Positions 38,509 to 38,536 of a DNA stretch of 38,536 bases are shown one piece after another. Source of the stretch: Achromobacter sp. MYb9 (GTDB taxonomy: Bacteria > Pseudomonadota > Gammaproteobacteria > Burkholderiales > Burkholderiaceae_B); contig NZ_PCOQ01000037.1 in assembly GCF_002975275.1 (NCBI RefSeq), positions 1-38,536 of the forward strand. Direction: 5' to 3'. The position numbers and the translations under genes are program-made. A model generated the notes under the pieces. It was not told where the DNA came from. It did no database searches and saw only the letters and a program-made list of their open reading frames with translations. The number at the start of each line of letters is the position of its first letter. Position 1 is the stretch's first letter.

Positions 38509-38536
38509 GGGGGGGAGGGGCGGCTGTTACATATTC

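Noticed and set aside
1..38536. Mobile elements, prophage, CRISPR, tRNA or rRNA genes
   Set aside because: I found no transposase, integrase, spaced direct-repeat array or recognisable structural RNA gene anywhere in the window.

Overview
The window is a dense, GC-rich chromosomal segment of a betaproteobacterium. It most resembles the Alcaligenaceae (Achromobacter/Bordetella type). Supporting signs are the block ribB(X)-ribH-nusB-thiL-pgpA-pncC, a RibB with a decayed GTP cyclohydrolase II half, an acidic tail on lumazine synthase, a BrkB-type membrane protein, and groESL behind a CIRCE operator. The genus is an inference; no rRNA or tRNA gene is present. I see no CRISPR array, insertion sequence, integrase or phage gene.

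Layout. 1-147 (-): start of a lipoprotein gene cut by the window edge. 459-2117 (-): CYTH-CHAD protein. 2335-7652 (-): PhnD/PhnC/PhnE/PhnE phosphonate-type ABC importer behind an IclR regulator and a HAD phosphatase. 7810-12336 (+): housekeeping block ribBX, ribH, nusB, thiL, pgpA, pncC. 12450-15043 (-): pyrF, NDH-2-type dehydrogenase, dgkA.

15213-25181 (+): a catabolic locus with an FCD-type GntR regulator, a three-part TRAP transporter, a short-chain dehydrogenase, a fumarylacetoacetase-fold hydrolase, a UxaA-type dehydratase, a mannitol-dehydrogenase-family oxidoreductase and an LDH2-family oxidoreductase. Together they fit uptake of a sugar acid followed by dehydration, C4 oxidation and hydrolytic cleavage to pyruvate plus a hydroxy acid, without phosphorylation. 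The substrate cannot be read from sequence.

25178-34602 (-): a second catabolic locus holding the first four enzymes of the 3-hydroxyanthranilate meta-cleavage route (ring-cleavage dioxygenase, ACMS decarboxylase, 2-aminomuconate semialdehyde dehydrogenase, RidA-type deaminase), a LysR regulator inside the cluster, and a complete Liv-type ABC importer. A divergent MarR regulator (34756-35232, +) faces it across a region with a perfect 12-bp palindrome. The enzymes that finish the pathway are not in the window.

35278-38398 (-): YihY/BrkB membrane protein, then groEL and groES, with a perfect CIRCE element and a good promoter just upstream of groES.

The two catabolic loci converge and their last genes share a CTAG at their stop codons. 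The points most worth a second look are the non-phosphorylative sugar-acid locus with its PdhR/LldR-like operator, the 3-hydroxyanthranilate locus coupled to its own Liv importer, the phased repeats ahead of phnD, and the ribH/nusB overlap.
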